Below the pieces are notes generated by a model. It made no database searches. It was not told the origin of the DNA and worked only from the letters and a program-made list of their open reading frames with translations. Of a stretch of DNA of 64,000 nucleotides, positions 1 through 7,290 are shown piece after piece. The translations under genes and the position numbers were made by a program. Source of the DNA: Alloactinosynnema sp. L-07 (lineage in GTDB: Bacteria > Actinomycetota > Actinomycetes > Mycobacteriales > Pseudonocardiaceae); contig NZ_LN850107.1 of the NCBI RefSeq assembly GCF_900070365.1, positions 4,960,001-5,024,000 on the forward strand, read 5' to 3'. How positions within the stretch are numbered: the stretch's first letter is position 1; each line of letters opens with the position of its first letter.

Positions 1-106
1 GCCACCCCAGCAGCCAGCCGACGATCCCGGCCACGCCACACACCGCGGGGAAGAGGGACACCGGGGCCCACACGCGCGATCTGGTGGGCGCGGCTGTCTG
101 AATCAC
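1..106 (-). CDS. Partial membrane protein, N-terminus only
   Basis: A reading frame opens with GTG at 106 on the minus strand and runs off the left edge after about 35 codons. The visible residues are a short polar N-terminus (MIQTAAPTRSRVW) followed by a hydrophobic run rich in Val, Leu, Gly and Trp that looks like the first transmembrane helix. No Shine-Dalgarno sequence precedes it. The family cannot be told from so little sequence. It is called only because the hydrophobic segment continues to the edge without a stop. Confidence 0.35.
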   Translation of the reverse strand, partial: MIQTAAPTRSRVWAPVSLFPAVCGVAGIVGWLLGW

Positions 107-136
107 GGCGACAGCAAATCACCACCGACCGCCAGC

Positions 137-211
137 CGATCACCACCCCCGGTTCACGCCCGCCGGATCAGCCATGCCGACAGCGATCACCACTCCCGGT
201 TCATGCCCGCC
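137..211. repeat. 28-bp direct repeat, two copies
   Basis: A 28-bp segment at 137-164 recurs at 184-211 with two mismatches, 47 bp apart. The second copy covers the stop codon of the minus-strand gene ending at 201. It looks like a local duplication of that gene's 3' end. No function is evident. Confidence 0.6.
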
Positions 212-1031
212 CGACGGCCCGGACCAGGCTCCTGGCGGCCGCCTCGCCGCACGGCAGCCGCTCCAGCCGCACGTCGACCCGCCGCGCCGTGTGGAGTTGC
301 GGGTCGACGCCCAACTGCCGCGCGATCAGCGCCCGCGCCTCCCGGACCCGACCCGGCAGCGCCGCGTCCCGCTCGGCGAGCACCACGGCCACCGACGGGC
401 CAAGCACCGCCAGCGTCTCGCCGCCGTCGAACACCGACCGCAGGGCGTCGCCGACCAGGATCATCGCCATCAGGCGCGGCCAGCCCGCGACGTTCGACAG
501 GTCCAGGGTCACCACCAGCAGCACGTACCGATCCGCCGGGTGCACGTCGTTCCTGCGGCCGTGGCGGTAGAGCTCACCGATCCTGACCTGGAGGTACTCC
601 TCGGTCGCCAGGCCGGTCAGCGTCTCGGTGGCCGCCGAGTCGCGCAGGTCGCCCAGCGTCGCGTCCGCCCAGGCCAGGGCCATGGCGCGGAGCAGCTGGG
701 CCGGGGTCGCGTCCGGGTCGGCGGCGACGAGGCCGCCGCGTTCGGCCGGATTCGTGACCACAGCGTGCAAAGCGGCCAAGTCGGTCAGCGTCTCGTCCAG
801 ATCGGCGCCCGAGCGGGCCCGGGCCCGGCCGAGGTCGGCCAGCGCGGCCAGGACCTCGCCGTCGGCGACGACCGTCGCGCAGACCTCGTCGACCTCCGGC
901 AGACCCCAGTCATTCGGGAAGCGCCAACCCGCGGCGAGGCTGGCGGTGCGCCAGCGGGCCCGGAGAACCTTCCGGTCAGTACCGTTCGCGTCGCCACGGT
1001 TCCACCGTGAGTCCGTCGCCCGTACCGACAC
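201..1031 (-). CDS. Unknown protein with a GGDEF-like C-terminal region
   Basis: About 276 residues if translation starts at the GTG at 1031, which has GGAAGG about 8 nt upstream. An in-frame GTG at 1160 would add 43 residues of low-quality sequence. I do not recognise the family with confidence. The last 90 residues (GDALRSVFDGGETLAVLG, then a VVLAERD stretch, then VRLERLP before a final helix) have the spacing of the second half of a GGDEF fold. The GG(D/E)EF signature itself is not visible, so diguanylate cyclase activity is unlikely. The gene is divergent from the sigma-factor fusion that begins at 1232. Confidence 0.55.
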   Translation of the reverse strand: MSVRATDSRWNRGDANGTDRKVLRARWRTASLAAGWRFPNDWGLPEVDEVCATVVADGEVLAALADLGRARARSGADLDETLTDLAALHAVVTNPAERGGLVAADPDATPAQLLRAMALAWADATLGDLRDSAATETLTGLATEEYLQVRIGELYRHGRRNDVHPADRYVLLVVTLDLSNVAGWPRLMAMILVGDALRSVFDGGETLAVLGPSVAVVLAERDAALPGRVREARALIARQLGVDPQLHTARRVDVRLERLPCGEAAARSLVRAVGRA

Positions 1032-1090
1032 CCTTGTGTCCTTCCGTCGTTGGTTCACCGGGGAAACGCCGCCGAAAGCGTGGCGTGACG

Positions 1091-1106
1091 CGATTCCGGT
1101 GAATCG
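1091..1106. promoter_or_regulatory. Perfect 6-4-6 inverted repeat in divergent promoter region
   Basis: CGATTC, a 4-nt spacer and GAATCG form a perfect dyad between the two divergent genes starting at 1031 and 1232. It could be an operator for either gene. No regulator is implied by the sequence alone. Confidence 0.3.
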
Positions 1107-1231
1107 GGTGACCCTCCCCCGTAGGAGTGAGGAGGTGACGGCTCCGTGAGCATCGGTCACACTAGGTCGCGGAGAGTGTGGTCATGAGGCCGGACGGGGA
1201 GTCCGGACCAGACCACGCCAGAGGGAGGACC

Positions 1232-3505
1232 GTGTCGACCGTCCCGGCTGATCTCGACGGCCCCAGCGACGCCGAGCTCATCGATTCGGTCCGCGCCGGA
1301 ACCGTGTCGGCCTACGGATCGCTCTACGAGCGGCACGTCGGCGCGGCGCGGAACCTGGCCCGCCAACTCACCAGGTCACCCGCCGAGGCCGACGACCTGG
1401 TCTCCGAGGCGTTCGCCAAAGTCCTCGACACCCTGCGCCAAGGCCGCGGCCCCGACTCCGCCTTCCGCGCCTACCTGCTCACCGCCCTGCGCCACACCGC
1501 CTACGACAAAACCCGCCGCGACAAGAAGGTCGAACTCTCCGACGACGTCTCCCAGGTCAGCGGCGTCAACCCCGACCAGGTCGCGGTCCCCTTCTCCGAC
1601 ACCGCCGTCGCCGGACTCGAACGCAGCCTCGCCGCCCGCGCCTTCGCCATGCTCCCCGAACGCTGGCAAGCCGTCCTCTGGCACACCGAGATCGAAGGCC
1701 AGAACCCCGCCCAGGTCGCCCCCATCCTCGGCCTCACCCCCAACGGCGTCTCCGCCCTGGCCTACCGCGCCCGCGAAGGACTCCGCCAGGCCTACCTCCA
1801 AGTCCACCTCGCCGAAAACAGCAGCGACCGCTGCCGCGCCACCGCCGACCGACTCGGCGCCTGGGTCCGCGGCGGCCTCTCCAAGCGCGAAACCGCCCAG
1901 GTCGAACTCCACCTCGACGACTGCGAACGCTGCCGCGCCCTGTCCGCCGAACTCGCCGACATCAACACCGGCCTGCGGCTCAACGTCGCCCCGCTGGTGC
2001 TGGGCTTCGGCGCCGCGGCTGGTTACCTGGCGCTGGCCAAGGCCGCGGCCGGGACCGCGGCGATCGCCACGGCGGGCGCGGCCACCGCGGGTGCCGCCGG
2101 TGGTGCCGCGGGAGCCGCCGCGAGCGCGCCGCGCCAGTTCCTCGGCGTGGCCGCCTCCGGCGTCGCGCTGGCCGCCGCGGTCGCCGTGGGGCTGGCCGCG
2201 TCGCCGACCGGTCAGCAGATCCCGGCCGCGGCGCCCGCGCCGGTCACGGCGACACCGCAGCCGCCCGCGCCGCCGCCACCCGCGCCCCCGGCCCCGCCCG
2301 CCGCCGAGCCACCCAAGCCCGCACCAGCTGATCCGCCCGCGACGATCCAGCCGAAGCCGACGACGGCCGCTCCGGCCCCCGAGCAGCCCGTGCCGCCGCC
2401 CGCGCCGGAGCCGACGCCGAACCCGGCCCCGGCGAACCTGTCGGCCGCGGGCCCGGCCACCCCGATCTCCCTGACCCCCGGCGGCGGCCCCGTCGACCTG
2501 CCGATCACGGTGCGCAACACCGGCGGCAGCCTGTCCGAGCCGATCAGCGCGACCCTCAGCCTCCCCACGGGCGTTCGGGCGATCCCGGCGACGGCCAACC
2601 GGCTCACCGGCGATCCACTGCTGCGCTTCGACGCACCGCTGCTGGCCACCCAGCGCACCGACGTCGTGCGCTGCCCCGGCGGGACCGGCTCGGTCACCTG
2701 CGGCACCACCGACGGCCTGCGCCCCGGCGACGCCGTCACCCTGATGTTCCGCCTGGTCGCCGACCCAGACGCCACCGGCGGGCAGGTCACGGGCACCGTG
2801 AGCGCGGGCCGGTCGCTGACGGTGAACGTCGTCGTCCCGGTCGAGGTGCGGCCGCCGCCCACGGTCGACAAGGTCGACGTGCGGGCCATGGTCACCACCG
2901 ACGACTGGTTCACCCAGCTCTGGCCGTGGCAACGCGAGATCCTGCTCAAGGTCACCATGACCAACACCGGCACCAGCACCAAGCCGGTCTCACTCAATGT
3001 GGACGAAGGCGGGTCCAAGATCTCCGCCACCGGGCCCATCACCTGCGGCGGCGGGCACTCGGCAATCGACTGCGCGACCGGCCCGATGGCGCCGGGCGCC
3101 AAGATCGACGTCGTCTTCCGGATCGGCCGGGGCCCGGACCACCCGCACGACGGGAAGGCCCGCAAGATCACCGTGACCGCCGTACTTGGCTCCGCGCGTG
3201 ACACCGCGACCGTCTGGGTGCCGTGGGCGCACGGCCCGTGGTGGTCCAGCTTCGCCCCGCCCGCGACCAACACCAAGCCGACCAAGACGACCACCACCAA
3301 GCCGGTGCCGACCACCACCGCCGACCCGGTCGACCCGACTCAGCACCGACCACCCGCGCCGCCGAACACCACGACGACCCCGCCGAACACGCGTCCGGCC
3401 AAGCCGACGACCAGCCCGTCGGCGACCCCGGAACCGGGTTCGCAGCCGACGCCGATCTGCGTCGGCGGGAACCACAAACCGAAGCGGTGGGACGTGCCCT
3501 GCTGA
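1232..3505 (+). CDS. ECF sigma factor fused to zinc finger, membrane and extracellular regions
   Basis: Starts at GTG 1232 behind GAGGGAGG at 1221-1228; 757 aa. The N-terminal ~190 residues are an ECF sigma factor: region 2 (SLYERHVGAARNLAR, then DDLVSEAF) and region 4 (ALLPERWQAVLW-like helix, then QVAPILGLTPNGVSALAYRA). A ZAS-like zinc finger follows (VELHLDDCERC, the H-x3-C-x2-C pattern of anti-sigma factors). Next come two Ala/Gly/Val-rich hydrophobic segments at about 255-340, a Pro/Ala-rich spacer, two immunoglobulin-like (DUF11/CARDB-type) segments and a Thr/Pro-rich tail ending in a Cys-containing peptide. Known C-terminally extended ECF groups (ECF52-like) share this plan. I infer a sigma factor tethered to the membrane with an outward-facing sensor. 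GtrA follows 32 bp downstream but has its own promoter. Confidence 0.85.
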   Translation: MSTVPADLDGPSDAELIDSVRAGTVSAYGSLYERHVGAARNLARQLTRSPAEADDLVSEAFAKVLDTLRQGRGPDSAFRAYLLTALRHTAYDKTRRDKKVELSDDVSQVSGVNPDQVAVPFSDTAVAGLERSLAARAFAMLPERWQAVLWHTEIEGQNPAQVAPILGLTPNGVSALAYRAREGLRQAYLQVHLAENSSDRCRATADRLGAWVRGGLSKRETAQVELHLDDCERCRALSAELADINTGLRLNVAPLVLGFGAAAGYLALAKAAAGTAAIATAGAATAGAAGGAAGAAASAPRQFLGVAASGVALAAAVAVGLAASPTGQQIPAAAPAPVTATPQPPAPPPPAPPAPPAAEPPKPAPADPPATIQPKPTTAAPAPEQPVPPPAPEPTPNPAPANLSAAGPATPISLTPGGGPVDLPITVRNTGGSLSEPISATLSLPTGVRAIPATANRLTGDPLLRFDAPLLATQRTDVVRCPGGTGSVTCGTTDGLRPGDAVTLMFRLVADPDATGGQVTGTVSAGRSLTVNVVVPVEVRPPPTVDKVDVRAMVTTDDWFTQLWPWQREILLKVTMTNTGTSTKPVSLNVDEGGSKISATGPITCGGGHSAIDCATGPMAPGAKIDVVFRIGRGPDHPHDGKARKITVTAVLGSARDTATVWVPWAHGPWWSSFAPPATNTKPTKTTTTKPVPTTTADPVDPTQHRPPAPPNTTTTPPNTRPAKPTTSPSATPEPGSQPTPICVGGNHKPKRWDVPC

Positions 3506-3525
3506 GGCCCCTGACAGGTCATCCG

Positions 3526-3531
3526 TAGACT
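3526..3531 (+). promoter_or_regulatory. -10 box of leaderless promoter, GtrA gene
   Basis: TAGACT lies 6 nt before GTG 3538 with no Shine-Dalgarno sequence, the actinobacterial TANNNT leaderless layout. Confidence 0.5.
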
Positions 3532-3537
3532 GACCGG

Positions 3538-4080
3538 GTGACCGTCGTCGAGTCCGTGCTCGCCCGGGTTCCGGGGCCACTGCGCGAGTTGCTGCTCAAG
3601 CACCGCGAACTCCTCAAGTTCGCCATCGTCGGCGGCACGACGTTCGTGATCGACAACGGCATCTGGTTCCTGCTGAAATTCACGGTGCTGGAGGACAAGC
3701 CGATCACCGCGAAGGCCATCGCGGTGATCGTGGCCACGATCGTGTCCTACATCCTCAACCGCGAGTGGTCGTTCCGGACCAGGGGCGGCCGCGAGACCCA
3801 CCACGAGGCCGCGCTGTTCTTCCTGATCAGTGGCGGCGGCGTGGTGATCAACCTGATCCCGCCCTACATCTCGCGGTACTGGCTGGACCTGGAGATGCCG
3901 CACGTGAGCCTGCTGGTGCAGGAGACGGCGGACTTCGTCAGCGGCTCGATCATCGGCATGGTGATGGCGATGTTCTTCCGCTTCTGGGGCTTCAAGAAGT
4001 GGGTCTTCCCCGACGACCTCGGCCGCCGCAGGCGCGACGAGGACGAGGACGAAGCCGCCGCGGCCCTCGGCCACTCCTGA
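3538..4080 (+). CDS. GtrA-family membrane protein
   Basis: 180 aa, four predicted transmembrane helices. The family signature is near the N-terminus (FAIVGGTTFVIDNGIWFLL) and in the second pair (YILNREWSFR; FFRFWGFKKWVF). GtrA proteins are small membrane proteins thought to move polyprenyl-phosphate-linked sugars or serve cell-wall glycosyltransferases. The start GTG 3538 follows TAGACT at 6 nt and there is no ribosome site, so a leaderless message is likely. The position matches Rv3277 at the left of the birA-accD5 block in M. tuberculosis. The C-terminus is a charged cytoplasmic tail rich in Arg, Asp and Glu. Which sugar pathway it serves cannot be told from the neighbours. Confidence 0.9.
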   Translation: MTVVESVLARVPGPLRELLLKHRELLKFAIVGGTTFVIDNGIWFLLKFTVLEDKPITAKAIAVIVATIVSYILNREWSFRTRGGRETHHEAALFFLISGGGVVINLIPPYISRYWLDLEMPHVSLLVQETADFVSGSIIGMVMAMFFRFWGFKKWVFPDDLGRRRRDEDEDEAAAALGHS

Positions 4081-4171
4081 CCAAAGCGCGTTGACCTCAG
4101 CCTGCGGGTGCCAGCATCGAGTGTCGACGTTACCAAGGTGAGTAGATTCTTACTTGGCCAGTTTGATGGCG

Positions 4172-5452
4172 TCAGCGCGGTGATCGCTGCGTGGTCCACC
4201 GCACGCCACGCACGTCCCCGGCCCTCGGCACCGGCAAGAACACGGTGAAGGTCGCGGGCCGTGCCGTGGACAGCTCCAGCCGACCACCATCCGAGTCCAC
4301 CAGGGCCCGCGCGAGCGCCAACCCGAGCCCGGTGGAGCCCGCGCCGGAGACGCCTCGGTCGAATATGTGCGGCACCAGTTCATCGGGCACGCCCACCCCG
4401 GTGTCGGTGACCTCCACAACCACCGTCGCCGCGTCGCCTGGGCGGGCCGACAGGGTGACCGTCCCGCCGCCGTGGCGCAGCGCGTTGTCCAGCAGGACCC
4501 CGATCGTCTCCCGCAGCCGGGCGGGCGTGGCCTTGGCCAGCAGGTCGGCCTGCAGCCGCAGCCGCAACGACCGGCCCTCCGACCGCAGCGGCTCGCGCCA
4601 CTCGTCGGCGATCGCGGTCAGTTGGACGGTCAGATCGACCGGCTCGGCGGCGACCGCGCGAGCCTCACGGGCCGCGGCGAGCAGTTCGTCGAGTACGTCG
4701 GCCAGCCGCTCGGCCTGCTCCAGGGCCGCCCCGGCCTCGGCGGCCGTCTCCTCGTCCGGCGCGGCCGCGAGCGTTTCCAGGCGCAGCTGCAGGGCGGTCA
4801 ACCGGCTGCGCAGCTGGTGGGACACGTCGCTGACAAGGTCGCGTTCCCGCTGCACCAGCTCGGCGAGCGCGGTGGCCGACGCGTCGAGCGACTCGGCAAC
4901 CAGATCGAGTTCGTGCAGGTCATAGCGGGTCCGATCGAGTCGGAAATCCCCGGCGCCCAGCCGGGTCGCGCGGGCCGCGACGTGGCGCAGCGGCCGGGCG
5001 AGCCTGCGCGCGGTCACCGTCGCCACCCCGGTCCCGATGGCCACGGTCGCCACCACGACCAGCGCCACCAGGGCCGCGACCTGGGTCTGCCGGGTCCGCA
5101 TGGGCGCGGCGTCGACCGCCAGCCGCACTCGGCCCTGCTGGACGATCGGCACCTCCTCGGTGACGGTGTCCTCCGGCAGCGTCGGGCCGAGCGATCGCTC
5201 GCCTTCGGCGGGCAGCAGCACCGTCAGCCTGCCGCCCGGCGGCACCGCCAGCTGGACCTTCGCCAGGTCGATCCGGCGGCCGTTGGCGATCTCGTCGTCG
5301 AGCGTCGCGGCGATCTGCTGGGCCCGCGCGGCCAGGTCCTCCCTGGTCAGCGACTCGACCACCTGCAGGGCGGTGTAGCCGAGCGGGATGCCCAGCGCGC
5401 ACGCGGTGACCAGCACCGCGAGCAGGATGGCGAGCAGGATGCGACGGCGCAT
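4172..5452 (-). CDS. Sensor histidine kinase
   Basis: Start ATG 5452 lies 2 nt beyond the stop of the response regulator, so the two are translationally linked; 426 aa. TM1 is at residues 5-27, an extracytoplasmic loop of ~100 residues follows, TM2 is near 127-149, then HAMP (RRLARPLRHVAARATRLGAG). The HisKA phosphoacceptor is DVSHQLRSRLTALQLRLE. ATP-binding boxes are LLDNALRHGGG (N), DTGVGVP (G1) and STGLGLALAR (G2). It autophosphorylates on the HisKA His and passes phosphate to the upstream regulator. The sensed signal is unknown; the loop has no domain I recognise. Confidence 0.93.
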   Translation of the reverse strand: MRRRILLAILLAVLVTACALGIPLGYTALQVVESLTREDLAARAQQIAATLDDEIANGRRIDLAKVQLAVPPGGRLTVLLPAEGERSLGPTLPEDTVTEEVPIVQQGRVRLAVDAAPMRTRQTQVAALVALVVVATVAIGTGVATVTARRLARPLRHVAARATRLGAGDFRLDRTRYDLHELDLVAESLDASATALAELVQRERDLVSDVSHQLRSRLTALQLRLETLAAAPDEETAAEAGAALEQAERLADVLDELLAAAREARAVAAEPVDLTVQLTAIADEWREPLRSEGRSLRLRLQADLLAKATPARLRETIGVLLDNALRHGGGTVTLSARPGDAATVVVEVTDTGVGVPDELVPHIFDRGVSGAGSTGLGLALARALVDSDGGRLELSTARPATFTVFLPVPRAGDVRGVRWTTQRSPR

Positions 5453-5454
5453 GA

Positions 5455-6138
5455 CTAGTCGGCGTTGAAGCGGAAGCCGACGCCGCGCACGGTCGCGATC
5501 CGCCGCTCCGGGGTCCGCGGGCCGCCCTCGCCGAGCTTTCGGCGCAGCCACGACATGTGCATGTCCAGGGTCTTGCTGGTCTTGCTGGTCTTGAGGTCCG
5601 GGCCGCTCCACACTTCGCCCAGGATCTCCTCGCGGGTGACGACCTTGCCCGCGCGCTGGATCAGCACCCGCAGCAGCTCGAATTCCTTGTTCGCCAGGGT
5701 GACCTCGACCCCGTCGACGGTGACCACGCGCGCGGCCAGGTCCATCCGCACGCCGTTGACGTCGATCGCGCCCGGTGCCTGCCTGCGCAGCAGCGCGCGG
5801 ATGCGGGCCAGCAGCTCGGCCAGCCGGAACGGCTTGGCCACGTAGTCGTCGGCGCCCGCGTCGAGGCCCACGACGAAGTCGACCTCGTCGGCGCGCGCGG
5901 TCAGCATCAACACCGGGATGCCACGGCCCGCCGCGCGCAGCCTGCGGCAGACGTCGAGGCCGTCGATCCCGGGCAGGCCGAGGTCGAGCACGAGCAGGTC
6001 GGGATGGCCGGTGGAGGCCACCTCCAGCGCACGGTGGCCGTCGGCCACCACCTCGACCTCGTAGCCCTCACGGTGCAGTGCCCGGGAGAGCGGGTCGGCA
6101 ATGGCGGCGTCGTCCTCAGCCAGCAGCACCAGACTCAC
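5455..6138 (-). CDS. OmpR/PhoB-family response regulator
   Basis: 227 aa from GTG 6138, which has TAGGCT 7 nt upstream and no ribosome site. The receiver domain carries the acidic pair (LLAEDD), the phosphoacceptor Asp in LLVLDLGLPGIDG, and the switch Thr and Lys (LMLTARADE; YVAKPF). The C-terminal half is a winged-helix Trans_reg_C domain (NKEFELLRVLI; MHMSWLRRKLGE; VRGVGFRFN). It pairs with the kinase that follows immediately. A 20-bp element overlapping its promoter recurs in inverted orientation before the divergent hisN gene, a likely binding site for this regulator or for another factor controlling both genes. Confidence 0.93.
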   Translation of the reverse strand: MSLVLLAEDDAAIADPLSRALHREGYEVEVVADGHRALEVASTGHPDLLVLDLGLPGIDGLDVCRRLRAAGRGIPVLMLTARADEVDFVVGLDAGADDYVAKPFRLAELLARIRALLRRQAPGAIDVNGVRMDLAARVVTVDGVEVTLANKEFELLRVLIQRAGKVVTREEILGEVWSGPDLKTSKTSKTLDMHMSWLRRKLGEGGPRTPERRIATVRGVGFRFNAD

Positions 6139-6145
6139 GGTGCCC

Positions 6146-6151
6146 AGCCTA
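6146..6151 (-). promoter_or_regulatory. -10 box of leaderless promoter, response regulator
   Basis: TAGGCT on the minus strand sits 7 nt before GTG 6138 and overlaps the end of the 20-bp repeat at 6148-6167. Confidence 0.5.
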
Positions 6152-6216
6152 GGCACTGTCCTGTGAGCCCGGCGCACGCTATCCGCGCCCACCGGACTCA
6201 CAGGACAGCACCTAGG
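6148..6216. promoter_or_regulatory. Inverted pair of 20-bp elements between divergent genes
   Basis: Segment 6148-6167 and segment 6197-6216 are inverted copies with 18 of 20 matches, separated by 29 bp. Read towards each gene the element is CTCACAGGACAG, two variable bases, CCTAGG. ACAG-G-ACAG inside it is a short direct repeat of the kind OmpR-family regulators bind. On the minus side it abuts the TAGGCT box of the regulator gene. Confidence 0.65.
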
Positions 6217-6234
6217 CGTGCGACGATCGTGCCC

Positions 6235-7005
6235 GTGTCAAGCGACCTGAGCTTCGCCCTGCGCCTGGCCGACGCGGCCGACGCGATCACCCACTCCCGG
6301 TTCCGCGCCACCGACCTCGTGGTCGAGCGCAAGCCCGACCGGTCCCCGGTGACCGACGCCGACACCGCCGTCGAGGACGCCATCCGCGCGCTGATCGCCG
6401 CCGAACGCCCGGCCGACGCGGTGGCGGGCGAGGAGCGCGGCGGCTCGGTCGTGGCGGGTCGCACCTGGCTGCTCGACCCGATCGACGGCACCAAGAACTT
6501 CCTGCGCGGCGTGCCCGCGTGGGCGACGCTGATCGCGCTGATGGAGGACGGCGAGCCGATCGTCGGCGTGGTCAGCTCCCCCGCGCTGAACAAGCGCTGG
6601 TGGGCCGCCCGCGGCGAAGGCGCCTGGGCAGCGGAGAGCGGCGGCGAACCGCGCCGGATCTCGGTCTCGGGCGTGCGCGACATCGGCGACGCCTATCTCT
6701 CGACGACCCACCTGAGCTCCTGGGTGGAATACCACTCGCGCGAGAAGTACCTGGCGCTGGCGGACGCCTGCTGGGAAAATCGCGCGTTCGGCGACTTCTG
6801 GCAGCACTGTCTGGTGGCCGAGGGCGTGATCGACATCGCCGCCGAGGCCATCGTCAACCCGTGGGACGTGGCCCCGCTGCGGATCCTGGTGGAGGAGGCG
6901 GGCGGCCGGTTCAGCGACCTGACCGGCGACCCCACCATCCACGGCGGCTCGGCGATGACCTCCAACGGCCACCTGCACGAGACCGCGCTGAAGCTGCTTG
7001 CCTAA
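6235..7005 (+). CDS. hisN: Histidinol-phosphatase, inositol-monophosphatase family
   Basis: 256 aa from GTG 6235. The metal-binding signatures of the IMPase superfamily are present: GEERGG (first Glu), WLLDPIDGTKNFLRG (DPxDGT), and VNPWDVAPLRILVEEAGG near the C-terminus. The N-terminus (SFALRLADAADAITHSRF) is typical of the actinobacterial HisN group (Rv3137-like), which dephosphorylates L-histidinol phosphate in histidine synthesis. Other IMPase-family activities (myo-inositol-1-phosphate) cannot be excluded from motifs alone. The gene is divergent from the two-component system and shares its 20-bp promoter element. No other his gene is nearby. Confidence 0.87.
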   Translation: MSSDLSFALRLADAADAITHSRFRATDLVVERKPDRSPVTDADTAVEDAIRALIAAERPADAVAGEERGGSVVAGRTWLLDPIDGTKNFLRGVPAWATLIALMEDGEPIVGVVSSPALNKRWWAARGEGAWAAESGGEPRRISVSGVRDIGDAYLSTTHLSSWVEYHSREKYLALADACWENRAFGDFWQHCLVAEGVIDIAAEAIVNPWDVAPLRILVEEAGGRFSDLTGDPTIHGGSAMTSNGHLHETALKLLA

Positions 7006-7041
7006 TTGATGATTCCGAACGCCTGATATCGGCTCGGGGCA

Positions 7042-7290
7042 CTAACGCACGCCGACCGCGCCGCGCACGACCTGGGACCAGGTGAGCCTGCCGAACAGGT
7101 AGTGGCAGGCCACCGCCTCGCTGCTGAACCTGGCCCAGTCGTATCGGTTGCCCTGCTCGCGCCAGAAGACCTCCCACCCGTCGCCTTCGCGCACCAGGCA
7201 CCAGGTGTTGTCGGCCTCGCCGCCGACGGTGACGACGTCGGCCGGAACGCCGACGGCCCCGAGCAGCTCGATGATCGACTCGGCGTTCAC
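7042..7290 (-). CDS. Candidate immunity protein for the TNT toxin
   Basis: 82 aa, small and acidic with no signal peptide or membrane helix. Its ATG at 7290 overlaps the TGA of the toxin gene by 4 bp, so it is co-translated and is the last gene of the operon. The core reads NTWCLVREGDGWEVFWRE followed by ARFSSEAVACHYLFGRLT, a compact alpha/beta pattern with conserved-looking Trp and Tyr. I know of no sequence match to IFT, the M. tuberculosis TNT antidote. The immunity role is inferred from its size, position and overlap. A cognate immunity protein would be expected to bind the toxin's NAD-glycohydrolase domain in the cytoplasm. Confidence 0.7.
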   Translation of the reverse strand: MNAESIIELLGAVGVPADVVTVGGEADNTWCLVREGDGWEVFWREQGNRYDWARFSSEAVACHYLFGRLTWSQVVRGAVGVR

